Shown here piece after piece: positions 44,918 through 54,291 of a stretch of 64,000 nucleotides of DNA. This stretch comes from Candidatus Binatia bacterium (GTDB lineage: Bacteria > Vulcanimicrobiota > Vulcanimicrobiia > Vulcanimicrobiales > Vulcanimicrobiaceae), in contig DATKMJ010000056.1 of NCBI GenBank assembly GCA_035541935.1, forward strand, positions 44,310 to 108,309. Direction: 5' to 3'. The translations under genes and the position numbers were made by a program. Each line of letters starts with the position of its first letter. The stretch's first letter is position 1. Below the pieces are notes generated by a model. That model was not told the origin of the DNA and searched no databases. It was given only the letters and a program-made list of their open reading frames with translations.

Positions 44918-45151
44918 CTACGCTGAATCGCGCAACCGAATCTTACGATCGCCGATTTCAAAGCGATCATCCTTCCTGAGGTCACGCATGCACGTGGTGC
45001 GCGGAGTTTTTCGCTTCTCGCTCACAGCGCAAAGCGCTGGTTCTGATGCGGCTAACCCGTTCCAAAGCTCATCGCTCGAAATTGTCTTCCCTTTGGCGTG
45101 CTGCTTCATCCACGCTGCTGCAGCATTGGCAAACTTTGACCGACGTTGCAT
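44918..45151 (-). CDS. Small basic protein inside the dpn operon, possible DNA-binding
   Basis: 77 residues. ATG 45151 has AAGGAG five bases upstream, which argues for a real gene. Sequence is basic and helical (QRRSKFANAAAAWMKQHAKG, then DELWNGLAASEP, then KTPRTTCMRDLRKDDRF), ending in a beta-hairpin-like EIGDRKIRLRDS; this is compatible with a winged helix. No counterpart exists in the three-gene pneumococcal dpnMAB operon. It may be a control protein for the restriction system (inference). Confidence 0.6.
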   Translation of the reverse strand: MQRRSKFANAAAAWMKQHAKGKTISSDELWNGLAASEPALCAVSEKRKTPRTTCMRDLRKDDRFEIGDRKIRLRDSA

Positions 45152-45228
45152 CAAATCTCCTTACAGAATGGCCCGAGTTACGCTTAATTGCACTGTGTAA
45201 ACTAAAACGCCAATTAGAACCTGCGGGA

Positions 45229-46047
45229 TCACAGGTTTAACGTCGCTAGCATTTCGCGAGCTGGCTCGCGGTTACCGTCACACGAAATGCGCCGAGGAGC
45301 AGCCAACGTCCGAACCCTGAAGCCCAGGTCCTTATAAAGGTTGAGGATCCTCCGCGTTGCCTGGTTGGACGCAATAACGGGTACGCGCTGCCCAGCGAGC
45401 CAACGGGCGAGTCGCTGCTGGTCGCCCCACGAAAATCCGCCTGCGGTAAACGATGTGAACTGCACATCATAGGGAGGGTCGGCGTAGATAAAATCCCCGG
45501 CTCTTATAGAGAGTCGCTCAAAATCGTCGCACCGAAAATCATAGCCGGCTAGCGCCTCCTTGTAGATAGCAAAATCACGCGCATCCTTGTACCGAATCGT
45601 CTTGTAGGCACCGAACGGTACGTTAAAGTAGCCCCGCGAGTTAAAGCGACAGAGTCCGTTGAAGGCGGTCCGGTTAAGGTAGTAAAACAGGACCGCTGCC
45701 TCCGTCGTATCGGCCTTGCCGTTCGCAATAAGGAAGTTGAACCGATCGCGATTGGCGTTGAAGACAGGGCGAGCGTTGACAAGATTCACACGAACGGAAG
45801 TCGGATCGAGGCCGTGCTGCAGCCACCGGTAGAACGAGATGAGATGCGGATTGTGGTCGTTGAGGAGCGCCTTTTTGGGAGAGAGCCCCAAAACGACTGC
45901 AAGCCCTCCGACGAAAGGCTCGACGAGCCGACGTTGCGCGTGCCCTGACCAACGAAGCGCCAGCCGCGGCACCAGCCAGCGCTTTCCCCCTGCCCATTTC
46001 AGCGGCGGCGAAGGAGTCGGAGTCGCAGCCTCCACAGGGACGGTCAT
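45229..46047 (-). CDS. dpnM: Dam/DpnM-type GATC adenine methylase
   Basis: 272 residues, alpha-class N6-adenine methyltransferase. AdoMet motif LKWAGGKRWLVPRL (about 16-29), FVGGLAVVLGL, NRTAFNGLCRFNSRGYFNVPFG, catalytic motif GDFIYADPPYDVQFTSFTAGGFSW, and the C-terminal ISCDGNREPAREMLATLNL. Members methylate GATC in duplex DNA and protect it from DpnII. First gene of the operon. If active, the chromosome carries Gm6ATC, the substrate of DpnI-type nucleases. Confidence 0.92.
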   Translation of the reverse strand: MTVPVEAATPTPSPPLKWAGGKRWLVPRLALRWSGHAQRRLVEPFVGGLAVVLGLSPKKALLNDHNPHLISFYRWLQHGLDPTSVRVNLVNARPVFNANRDRFNFLIANGKADTTEAAVLFYYLNRTAFNGLCRFNSRGYFNVPFGAYKTIRYKDARDFAIYKEALAGYDFRCDDFERLSIRAGDFIYADPPYDVQFTSFTAGGFSWGDQQRLARWLAGQRVPVIASNQATRRILNLYKDLGFRVRTLAAPRRISCDGNREPAREMLATLNL

Positions 46048-46108
46048 CGACCTTAAAATGATCGATTTCGATCTCGGAATCCTGCGGCTGGTCCGAGTGG
46101 AGTCGACC

Positions 46109-46129
46109 CGGGCCGCTCGTTGCGGCCCG
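46109..46129. terminator. Hairpin between dpnM and the downstream-facing lipoprotein gene
   Basis: CGGGCCGC-TCGTT-GCGGCCCG, perfect 8-bp arms, lies in the 188-bp gap 46048-46235 that separates the lipoprotein stop from the dpnM start. It would end minus-strand transcripts from the lipoprotein gene, but no T-run follows. The remainder of the gap holds the dpnM leader and no gene. Confidence 0.4.
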
Positions 46130-46235
46130 CGCGACTTCGGGTAAGCGGGATCTTACTGCAGGCCAGCGCCGGCACGGCCGCCGAGGTGAACGGCGTCTGC
46201 GGGCTAGGCCGATTCTCCCGGGTCGGGCATTGGTC

Positions 46236-47444
46236 TTACTGTTCGAGTTCGTGGATCGCGTTTGAATTGGTATCCGCGTAGAAGAGGACGGTGGTAGCGT
46301 CGCTCTTGCCGGCGGCAACGAGACCGAAGACGCCTTGCGTCGCGCTTTGGTCAACAACCTTCGTGTCGAGCACCTGACCCTGCGGGGTCAGCTCGACGAG
46401 CATGTTCGCGGTCCCCTGGGTATTGGCGACGATGAGGTTTCCATTGGGAAGCAGCGCTGAAGCCATCGGCGCATCCAGCGGCGATCCGCTGTACACGAGG
46501 CTCCCGCACGTGGTCTTTGGATGCTTGCACTTGAACGTCGTCCCGCCGGGCTGGACGACAATTTCGTCCTTATCCAGGAGATAGCTGGCGTTCGAGAAGG
46601 CCACGACCGTGTTGCTTTTGCCGTCGACGATATACAGGGTGTCGATTGCGGGGTCGTACTGCAAACCGGACGGCGCCAACTCGCCCTGCGAGCCCTGGCT
46701 CACCGCGAAGCCCTTCGCGACCTCGATTGCGCGGCCGTTGCCGTAGAAGCCGACGCTGATGCTCACGATGCCGCCGCTGGTCGTGCCGACGTATACGTAC
46801 AAGGGCGAAAACGTTTGCTGTGGATCGGCGACGATATCCCAAAACGGGTCGTCGAGCGCTTTGCCGCGATAGACTTTCTGTACTCCGCCCTTCTTGCTGA
46901 TCACGGCGATCATGCCGCTCGTCAGCCCCGCAGCGTACACGGTGCCGTCCTTCGGATGGATACCGGCTCCGTCGCAGCCCTTGATCCGACTATCTTGGAT
47001 AAAACGCGAAGGAGAGGAGCTCGGCGCCGGGTTGAGGGCTTCGATGGTGGTCCCGGCACCGGCTTTGCCCGTCGCGTCTTCGAAATTACAGACGACGAGC
47101 TGCCCCTTCGTCAGCTTACCATGGGGGCTGCCGTTAGCGATGGACAGGCCGCGAGGTCCCTTGTCGCCGTTGCCCGTATCGACGGTCGATCCGATCGCGA
47201 CGTCCGTCGTGAGCAGTTTCAGGATCGACGTCGTGTCCGCCGGCCGCCGCGGCGGCCTCGCGTAGCGCGACAGTGATGCGGTATTCGCTGCATCACCGCT
47301 TGACGGCATCGCGGGCGCGTTGCAGGCCGAGGCCGCCAAAAGCGTAACGGCCGCTGCCAACGTCTTTCGAAATGCACGAGCCGCCGTGCGATAACCTTCG
47401 CTGCGGTTCGCGAGAACGGAAAGAGTCTGGCTATCGTTTTGCAT
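46236..47444 (-). CDS. Beta-propeller-like lipoprotein of unknown function
   Basis: 402 residues from ATG 47444 (GGGAGA seven bases upstream). The leader ends in a lipobox (LLAASAC), so the protein is membrane-anchored. The body shows repeated strands like an NHL/SMP-30 beta-propeller: GAGIHPKDGTVYAAGLTSG, DIVADPQQTFSPLYVYVG, GLQYDPAIDTLYIVDGKSNT, ALLPNGNLIVANTQG and ADTNSNAIHELEQ at the end. Two Cys in FKCKHPKTTCGS may form a disulphide. It is divergent from the GloVer-repeat gene. Confidence 0.8.
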   Translation of the reverse strand: MQNDSQTLSVLANRSEGYRTAARAFRKTLAAAVTLLAASACNAPAMPSSGDAANTASLSRYARPPRRPADTTSILKLLTTDVAIGSTVDTGNGDKGPRGLSIANGSPHGKLTKGQLVVCNFEDATGKAGAGTTIEALNPAPSSSPSRFIQDSRIKGCDGAGIHPKDGTVYAAGLTSGMIAVISKKGGVQKVYRGKALDDPFWDIVADPQQTFSPLYVYVGTTSGGIVSISVGFYGNGRAIEVAKGFAVSQGSQGELAPSGLQYDPAIDTLYIVDGKSNTVVAFSNASYLLDKDEIVVQPGGTTFKCKHPKTTCGSLVYSGSPLDAPMASALLPNGNLIVANTQGTANMLVELTPQGQVLDTKVVDQSATQGVFGLVAAGKSDATTVLFYADTNSNAIHELEQ

Positions 47445-47641
47445 GGCGTTTTCTCCCCCGATCGCGCCGCCTGCAGAGCGACTCGCGTTCTTTGGCACTA
47501 GGCTGATTCCTTGCGTCGCAACCCTCGCCGAGCGACCAATCGAGCGAGAGAGGGGCTCGCCGGGGACCGGGGGCAGGTGCCCGGTGCCCGCCTCGGAAAA
47601 GCCGCGGCACGCCGTTCGAGCGATTTTGAGGAGAAGACGCC

Positions 47642-48886
47642 ATGCGAAGAGTCGGCTCCGCTGCGTGCATCATCATTCTCGCAAGCTGTGTCCGCACGTC
47701 GACAGTTTCACCGCCGCTTCCGGCGGCGCAGCGGGTAGATTCGAGCACGTCGATCTTTCAGGTTCTCCACATCTTCAAGAAGCGCCGCGACGGCATCATC
47801 CCGGCCGGCGCTTTGCTCGCGGTCGGCGGTACGCTGTACGGCACGACGAACTTCGGCGGCGATCCCAGCAAGAGTTGTTATCCGGGCAATGGATGCGGAA
47901 CGGTGTTCGAAATGAGCTCGCCGAGCGACCTCGGCGTCGTCTATCGGTTTGCGGGCTCCACGAGCGGAACGAGACCGTATGCGGGGGTGATCGACGTCAA
48001 CGGAACGCTTTACGGAACCACGCAGACCGGCGGCAAGCACAACCAGGGAACGGTGTTCTCGCTAACGCCATCGGGTTCGGAACACGTGATCCACTCGTTC
48101 GGCGGAAAAAACGACGGGAGCGACCCGCGTGCAAACTTGGTGAGCGTTAACGGCGCGCTTTACGGCACGACCTACTACGGGGGTTTGACGGGAACGGGCA
48201 CCGTCTTCACGATCGACTCTTCGGGCGTCGAGCGCGTGCTTCACAATTTTCAGGGAGGAACGGATGGATCGCTGCCGCTCTGCGCGCTGATCGAGGCGAA
48301 TAACACGCTCTACGGCACGACGTCCTCGGGCGGCGCGAACAACGCCGGAACCGTCTTCCGGATCACGCCCGACGGTGCGAGCTATAGCGTTCTTTACACG
48401 TTCCGAGGTGGAAGCGATGGGGCGTTTCCCTACACCGGCCTGACGGAACTGAACGGGATGCTCTACGGAACCACGGAGGAAGGCGGGCAATACGGCGAGG
48501 GAACGGTCTTCTCCGTCACGGCGACGGGCTCCGAGACCGTGCTCCACAGCTTCGGCTACGGGAGCGACGGCGCGAACCCCTACGCGGGGCTGACGGTCCT
48601 CAACGGACAGCTCTACGGCACGACGGCTTACGGCGGCTCGGCGACGCGCACGAGCGGGCACACGAAGCAGATTCAAAATAAGCCCTCCAGCGAGGGAACG
48701 ATCTACACGATCTTGCCGTCCGGCACCGAGCAGGTGGTCCACGACTTCAGCGGCGGCCCTGGCGGTCGCGCGCCGTACGCAGACCTTACCGTAATGAACG
48801 GCGCGCTCTACGGCACGACGATATGGGGCGGCGACACCAACAACAAACGCGGCGGCGTCGGGACCGTCTTCGAGTACTCCCCGTAG
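47642..48886 (+). CDS. GloVer tandem-repeat (TIGR03803) lipoprotein
   Basis: 414 residues. Leader with lipobox (CIIILASC). Seven copies of an approx. 45-residue repeat centred on GxLYGTTxxGGxxxxGTVFxxxxxG, for instance GTLYGTTQTGG, NTLYGTTSSGG and GALYGTTIWGG, the 'choice-of-anchor tandem repeat GloVer-containing' family. Such proteins are predicted to be surface beta-propellers. GAGGAG lies nine bases before the ATG. The 197-bp divergent gap 47445-47641 contains both leaders and no gene. Confidence 0.88.
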   Translation: MRRVGSAACIIILASCVRTSTVSPPLPAAQRVDSSTSIFQVLHIFKKRRDGIIPAGALLAVGGTLYGTTNFGGDPSKSCYPGNGCGTVFEMSSPSDLGVVYRFAGSTSGTRPYAGVIDVNGTLYGTTQTGGKHNQGTVFSLTPSGSEHVIHSFGGKNDGSDPRANLVSVNGALYGTTYYGGLTGTGTVFTIDSSGVERVLHNFQGGTDGSLPLCALIEANNTLYGTTSSGGANNAGTVFRITPDGASYSVLYTFRGGSDGAFPYTGLTELNGMLYGTTEEGGQYGEGTVFSVTATGSETVLHSFGYGSDGANPYAGLTVLNGQLYGTTAYGGSATRTSGHTKQIQNKPSSEGTIYTILPSGTEQVVHDFSGGPGGRAPYADLTVMNGALYGTTIWGGDTNNKRGGVGTVFEYSP

Positions 48887-48902
48887 CGAGTGGACCCGCG
48901 CG

Positions 48903-49298
48903 TTACGGACCAGCGTAGCCGACGTCGAGGACTCGGAATACCTGACCGCCCGGCGCGCTGAAGTAGCGGTGCGGGCTGCCGGGATGCGAGAAGCTCGCGA
49001 TTCCGGCCACGTCGAGTCGGGCAAGCACCGCATCGACGTCGCGGGTGCGAAACTCGATCCACGCGCCCCGCAGCGCGCCCGCATCGTCGACCTGGGCAGC
49101 CGGCTCCGGCGCGAGATCGGAAAACTCGACGCTGAACGCGCTACCGTCCGGAAAGCGGACCAGTAGAATCGGATACGCCATGCCGAAGTCGCGCTCGACG
49201 ACCTCGCATCGCAGCGTCTCTCGGAAAAGCTGGCTAAACGCGTCGTGAAAGGCAGGACGAACGAAGAGGTGAACTCGGGCCCCAAGAGCTTCTAACAT
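48903..49298 (-). CDS. VOC (glyoxalase/bleomycin resistance-like) superfamily protein
   Basis: 131 residues with the paired beta-alpha-beta-beta-beta units of the VOC fold: VHLFVRPAFHDAFSQLFRETLRCEV, ILLVRFPDGSAFSVEF, then AWIEFRTRDVDAVLARLDVAG, GQVFRVLDVGYAGP. Possible metal ligands cannot be confidently mapped, and the substrate is unknown. Faces the GloVer gene with a 16-bp gap and starts divergently from the DpnI homologue. Confidence 0.75.
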   Translation of the reverse strand: MLEALGARVHLFVRPAFHDAFSQLFRETLRCEVVERDFGMAYPILLVRFPDGSAFSVEFSDLAPEPAAQVDDAGALRGAWIEFRTRDVDAVLARLDVAGIASFSHPGSPHRYFSAPGGQVFRVLDVGYAGP

Positions 49299-49354
49299 AG
49301 TTAGTAGAGTACGCCGACCGCTTTGCCACTCTCCTTGAGCGCACGGGGGACCGT

Positions 49355-50125
49355 ATGCCGAAAACCGCAACGTGGAAAGACCTCATGCACGACGTCGTCT
49401 CACGCCTGCCGCGAACGTTTTCGCTAGCCGACGTTGCTCAATACAAAGAGCATTTTAAAAAGCATTATCCGGATAACCACTTCGTCGAGGCGAAGATCCG
49501 GCAGAGTCTGCAGGTGCTGCGCGACCAGGGCGTGCTTCTCTTCCTAGGCAAAGGGCGTTATCAGAGACTCGACGTCGCGCCGGTCTTTAGCCCGCTCATC
49601 GATATGTCCGTTGCGAGCGCCTTCGTTAGCGCCGCCCAGGCGACGCGCGTCGCGCTCGAGACGTGGGCGTCGTTCAACCTCTATTGCCTCAACTGTGAGC
49701 GCGACGTGCTCGGGCAACTGCCCGACAACACTCCCGTCGCCGATTTCGAATGCACCGAATGCGGTAGCCGGTATCAACTAAAAGGCAAGAACGGGCGGAT
49801 TGGAAAGAAACTCCCCGGCGCGGCCTATCGCCCGACGATCGAGGCGATACGCACGGGTCGAATGCCGGAGTACGTCCTCGTCGAGTTCGACACGAGATTT
49901 GCGACGGTCGTGTTCGTAGACGCGTTTCCGGGGCGCATGATAACCGAGGATCGCATCGAGGCTCGCAAGCCGCTCACCGCGACGGCTCGGCGCGCGGGCT
50001 GGCAAGGTTGCAACATTATCGTCGAGGGCCTCGACCACGTTCGGATTGTCGCTCCGGCCGGGCGCGATCGGGGCCACGTTCGGGAGAAATGGCAGTCGCT
50101 CCAGAACTCGACTACCGCCAGATGA
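49355..50125 (+). CDS. DpnI-like methyl-directed restriction endonuclease, domain order permuted
   Basis: 256 residues. Residues 77-256 match the DpnI nuclease domain: zinc-ribbon Cys111/114 and 133/136 (YCLNCERD and FECTECGS), the PD-(D/E)xK core VADFECTECGSRYQLKGK, and ATARRAGWQGCNIIV, nearly identical to DpnI. Residues 1-72 match the DpnI winged helix, which in DpnI is C-terminal (NHFVEAKIRQSLQVLRDQGVLLFLGKGRYQRLD). The catalytic Asp is Asp130 and Lys is Lys143, but the DpnI Glu64 position is Gln141. DpnI cleaves Gm6ATC. It lies 3.3 kb from a GATC-methylating DpnII operon. A class I methyltransferase gene follows after 13 bp. Confidence 0.88.
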   Translation: MPKTATWKDLMHDVVSRLPRTFSLADVAQYKEHFKKHYPDNHFVEAKIRQSLQVLRDQGVLLFLGKGRYQRLDVAPVFSPLIDMSVASAFVSAAQATRVALETWASFNLYCLNCERDVLGQLPDNTPVADFECTECGSRYQLKGKNGRIGKKLPGAAYRPTIEAIRTGRMPEYVLVEFDTRFATVVFVDAFPGRMITEDRIEARKPLTATARRAGWQGCNIIVEGLDHVRIVAPAGRDRGHVREKWQSLQNSTTAR

Positions 50126-50138
50126 GGAGAAGGAAAAC

Positions 50139-50936
50139 GTGAACGACCCATTTGCAACATTCAAAGACCGGCAGCGCGAGATGTGGGCCTCGTTCGGGCC
50201 GACCGCGACGTTCACCACGCAGGCCGCCGCGCATCTCGTCCGCTTCGCCGGCATATCGCGGGGTGAAGCGGTGCTCGACGTGGGAACGGGCACCGGCCCC
50301 GTCGCGATCACTGCGGCGCGCACCGGTGCGCGAGTCAGTGGGATGGATCTCACGCCCGCGCTGATCGAACAGGCAATAGAGAACGCCGCTCTCGCGGGCG
50401 TCGACGTGGCGTGGCAAGAGGGCGACGCCGAGCACCTTCCCTATCCCGACGCCTCGTTCGACGTTGTCGTCAGCCAGTTCGGGCACATGTTCGCGCCGCG
50501 GCCGGAACTCGCGGTCGCGGAGATGCGGCGCGTTCTCAAACCGTCGGGGCGCATCGCGTTCGCGACGTGGCCGCCCAACCTGCTCGTCGGCCAGATCTTC
50601 GGTTTCATCGCGCGCAACATGCCGCCGCCGCCGCCCGGCGTTTCGCCGCCGCACCTTTGGGGCGACGACACCGTGGTCGTCGAGCGTCTCGCGGGCAAAT
50701 TCGGCGAGCCGACCTTCGAGCGAGGGGCCTTCTCGGTTCCCGCGTTGAGCCTGCCGCACTATCGCGCGTTCATGGAGCGCTCGGTCGGCCCGATGCAAAG
50801 GCTCGTCGAGGGCCTCGCCGGCGACCCCGAACGGCTCGCAACGATGCGCGGCGAGTTCGAGGCGATCGTCGCGCCGTACTACGACGGCAACCTCGTGCGT
50901 CAGGAGTATCTGCTCACCCGGGCGGCGGCGCGCTAA
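50139..50936 (+). CDS. Class I SAM-dependent methyltransferase (UbiE/small-molecule type)
   Basis: 265 residues from a GTG preceded by AGGAGAAGGA. AdoMet-binding motif VLDVGTGTGPVAI, then GMDLTPALIEQA, GDAEHLPYPDASFDVVVSQFG and EMRRVLKPSGRIAFATW, the pattern of small-molecule methyltransferases, not of DNA methyltransferases. The substrate is unknown. It is 13 bp after the DpnI-like gene and its stop overlaps the MOSC start (TAATG), so the three are probably one transcript. Confidence 0.88.
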   Translation: MNDPFATFKDRQREMWASFGPTATFTTQAAAHLVRFAGISRGEAVLDVGTGTGPVAITAARTGARVSGMDLTPALIEQAIENAALAGVDVAWQEGDAEHLPYPDASFDVVVSQFGHMFAPRPELAVAEMRRVLKPSGRIAFATWPPNLLVGQIFGFIARNMPPPPPGVSPPHLWGDDTVVVERLAGKFGEPTFERGAFSVPALSLPHYRAFMERSVGPMQRLVEGLAGDPERLATMRGEFEAIVAPYYDGNLVRQEYLLTRAAAR

Positions 50937-51592
50937 TGGTAATCGGCAGACTCGACGCGATACGCCGCTATCCGGTCAAGAGTTTGAGTCCCGAGAGACT
51001 CGACGCCGTCGAAGTGGCCGCGGGCGGAATCCCCGGCGATCGCGCCGAGGCGTTCTTCGTGAGGGGCGGCAGCAGCAGCGTCGCGCTCTCTCGCGAGGGC
51101 AAACCCTATCGCGGTAAGGATAACGACAGGCTCCATCGGATCGGCGACACGAATGCCGCACGGGCCTCCGCCGCCGAGCACGGCGCCGACGTCGAACTGC
51201 GCGAAGGCGAGCATTTCTTCGACGACGCTCCGGTCTCGATCTTGATCGACCGCTGGCTCGACGATCTGAGCGCCCATGCCGGCTATCAAGTCGAGTGGCA
51301 GCGCTTCCGTCCGAACTTCTTCGTTCGCGCCGCCGAGGGATTCGCGCAGAGCGAGAGCGGTCTCGTCGGCACCGTCCTGCAACTCGGCAGCGTGACGATG
51401 CGCGCAACCTCGCCGAACGCGCGCTGCGTCGTCGTCACCTACCATCCGGAACGGCCGGAGAACGACCCGGAGATCTTGCGCTACATCGCGCAGCACCGCG
51501 AGAACATCATGGGCATCTACTGCGAAGTGCTGCAGCCCGGCGTGGCGCGCGTCGGCGACGAACTGAAAACGAACGAAAGAGGCGTCGCCTAG
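50936..51592 (+). CDS. MOSC domain-containing protein
   Basis: 218 residues. N-terminal beta-barrel part (IGRLDAIRRYPVKSLSPERLDAVEVAAGGIPGDR) and the MOSC core with RFRPNFFVRA and NARCVVVTYHPE. The Cys of NARC is the position linked to molybdenum cofactor or sulfur handling in related proteins such as mARC and YiiM. Physiological substrate unknown. Confidence 0.88.
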   Translation: MVIGRLDAIRRYPVKSLSPERLDAVEVAAGGIPGDRAEAFFVRGGSSSVALSREGKPYRGKDNDRLHRIGDTNAARASAAEHGADVELREGEHFFDDAPVSILIDRWLDDLSAHAGYQVEWQRFRPNFFVRAAEGFAQSESGLVGTVLQLGSVTMRATSPNARCVVVTYHPERPENDPEILRYIAQHRENIMGIYCEVLQPGVARVGDELKTNERGVA

Positions 51593-51686
51593 AACGACGC
51601 CTCTCTGCCCACCACCCGGTGAGCTAGAGCGTAGCGCCGCGCGCGCAAACGTTCTCTAACTACTCTGCGTTAGACCGGTCGGCACT

Positions 51687-51709
51687 ACCGAACGGTACTG
51701 CCGTTCGGT
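51687..51709. terminator. Hairpin between the facing MOSC and recR genes
   Basis: ACCGAACGG-TACTG-CCGTTCGGT, perfect 9-bp arms, seven bases from the recR stop and 94 from the MOSC stop. Symmetric position suggests a bidirectional terminator; there is no T-run on either side. Confidence 0.55.
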
Positions 51710-51715
51710 CATCTC

Positions 51716-52315
51716 CTACAGCGCGCGGCGGCCCTCGAGCGCCTTCGTAATCGTCATCTCGTCGGCGTAATCGAGATCGCCGCCGATCGGCAAACCGTAT
51801 GCAAGGCGCGTGACGCTGACGCCGAGCGGCTGAAGCAATCGCGAGAGATAGAGCGCCGTCGCTTCGCCCTCCGCATTCGGATTCGTCGCGAGGATGATCT
51901 CGCGGGGATTCTCTCTGCCGACGCGTTCGACGAGCTCCTTGACGTGGAGTTGGCCCGGGCCGATGCCGTCCATCGGCGAGATCAAACCGCCGAGCACGTG
52001 ATAGCGTCCCTTGAACGCGCCCGTGCGCTCGATCGCGTAGACGTCTTTCGCTTCGGCGACGACGCAGATCGTCGCCGCGTCGCGACGCTCGTCGCTGCAG
52101 AACTCGCACGGATCGGATTCCGCGAGCGAGTAGCACGTCGAACAGAAGCGCACGTTGTCTTTGACGGCAAGAATCGCTTCGGCGAGGCTCTGCGCCTCGT
52201 GCCGCGGCCGGTTCAAGAGATAAAAGACCAGACGCGCGGCCGTCTTCGGGCCGATCGTCGGCAGCTTACTGAACTCGTTGATCAGCGACGCGATAGGGCT
52301 TGCGACTTGCGTCAC
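51716..52315 (-). CDS. recR: Recombination protein RecR
   Basis: 199 residues, standard length. Helix-hairpin-helix start (LINEFSKLPTIGPKTAARLVFYLL), C4 zinc finger FCSTCYSLAESDPCEFC, and the Toprim domain (TICVVAEAKDVYAIERTGAF, ILATNPNAEGEATALYL). Loads RecA with RecO/RecF during gap repair. The GTG start at 52315 overlaps the ybaB stop (GTGA). Confidence 0.97.
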   Translation of the reverse strand: MTQVASPIASLINEFSKLPTIGPKTAARLVFYLLNRPRHEAQSLAEAILAVKDNVRFCSTCYSLAESDPCEFCSDERRDAATICVVAEAKDVYAIERTGAFKGRYHVLGGLISPMDGIGPGQLHVKELVERVGRENPREIILATNPNAEGEATALYLSRLLQPLGVSVTRLAYGLPIGGDLDYADEMTITKALEGRRAL

Positions 52316-52623
52316 GTCAATCCGGGGATCCGTATCCCTCCGGTCACCGACGTCATTCGCTTCTGCGACGCCTCGCCGGCCTTCGTCAGAGCGTCGTTTA
52401 CCGCGACGGCGATGACGTCTTCGAGCGTCTCGACGTCGTTGGGGTCGACCGCCTCTTTGCCGATTCGAACGCGCTTCACTCGTTGGTCGCAACTCATCTC
52501 GACCGTCACGGCGCCGCCCGCCGCGCTCCCCTCGACGACGGTGTTCGCAAGCTCCTCTTGCGCCTTGGCCATCTCGGCTTGCATCTTCTTGAACTGGGCC
52601 ATGATGTTCGATTGATTCATCAA
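52312..52623 (-). CDS. ybaB: YbaB/EbfC family nucleoid-associated protein
   Basis: 103 residues. Typical N-terminal helix (FKKMQAEMAKAQEELANTVVEGSAAGG) and VDPNDVETLEDVIAVAVNDAL. Homodimeric DNA-binding protein found between dnaX and recR in many bacteria, as here (dnaX-ybaB-recR). Confidence 0.96.
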   Translation of the reverse strand: MMNQSNIMAQFKKMQAEMAKAQEELANTVVEGSAAGGAVTVEMSCDQRVKRVRIGKEAVDPNDVETLEDVIAVAVNDALTKAGEASQKRMTSVTGGIRIPGLT

Positions 52624-52635
52624 CCTATCCGTTCG

Positions 52636-54162
<1,527 letters not shown>

Positions 54163-54291
54163 CGTTTAGCAGGCCGTTTCGGGGCGCCTGCCGGAGGGTA
54201 AGGATGCAACGGGGCGTCTAATAGGGCGGTTATGACAGTTGCTTCCCAGGCAGCGGTGCTTGGTTATTTGTAGGGATAAATAGAGATATCC

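Noticed and set aside
46048..46235. tRNA gene as integration site at the right edge of the restriction island
   Set aside because: No GGTTCGAAT-type T-arm or cloverleaf pairing found on either strand; only a simple hairpin is present.
47490..47515. Sigma-54-like TTGGCAC...TTGC promoter in the divergent lipoprotein gap
   Set aside because: The distance between the GG and GC elements is much larger than the required 10 bases.
50139..50936. Class I methyltransferase as a DNA-modifying partner of the DpnI homologue
   Set aside because: It lacks a DPPY/NPPY catalytic motif and resembles small-molecule methyltransferases.
54163..54291. Signal recognition particle RNA upstream of dnaX, where it lies in some bacteria
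   Set aside because: The gap contains GC-rich inverted sequence but lacks the conserved GGAAGNAGC-type apical motif of SRP RNA.
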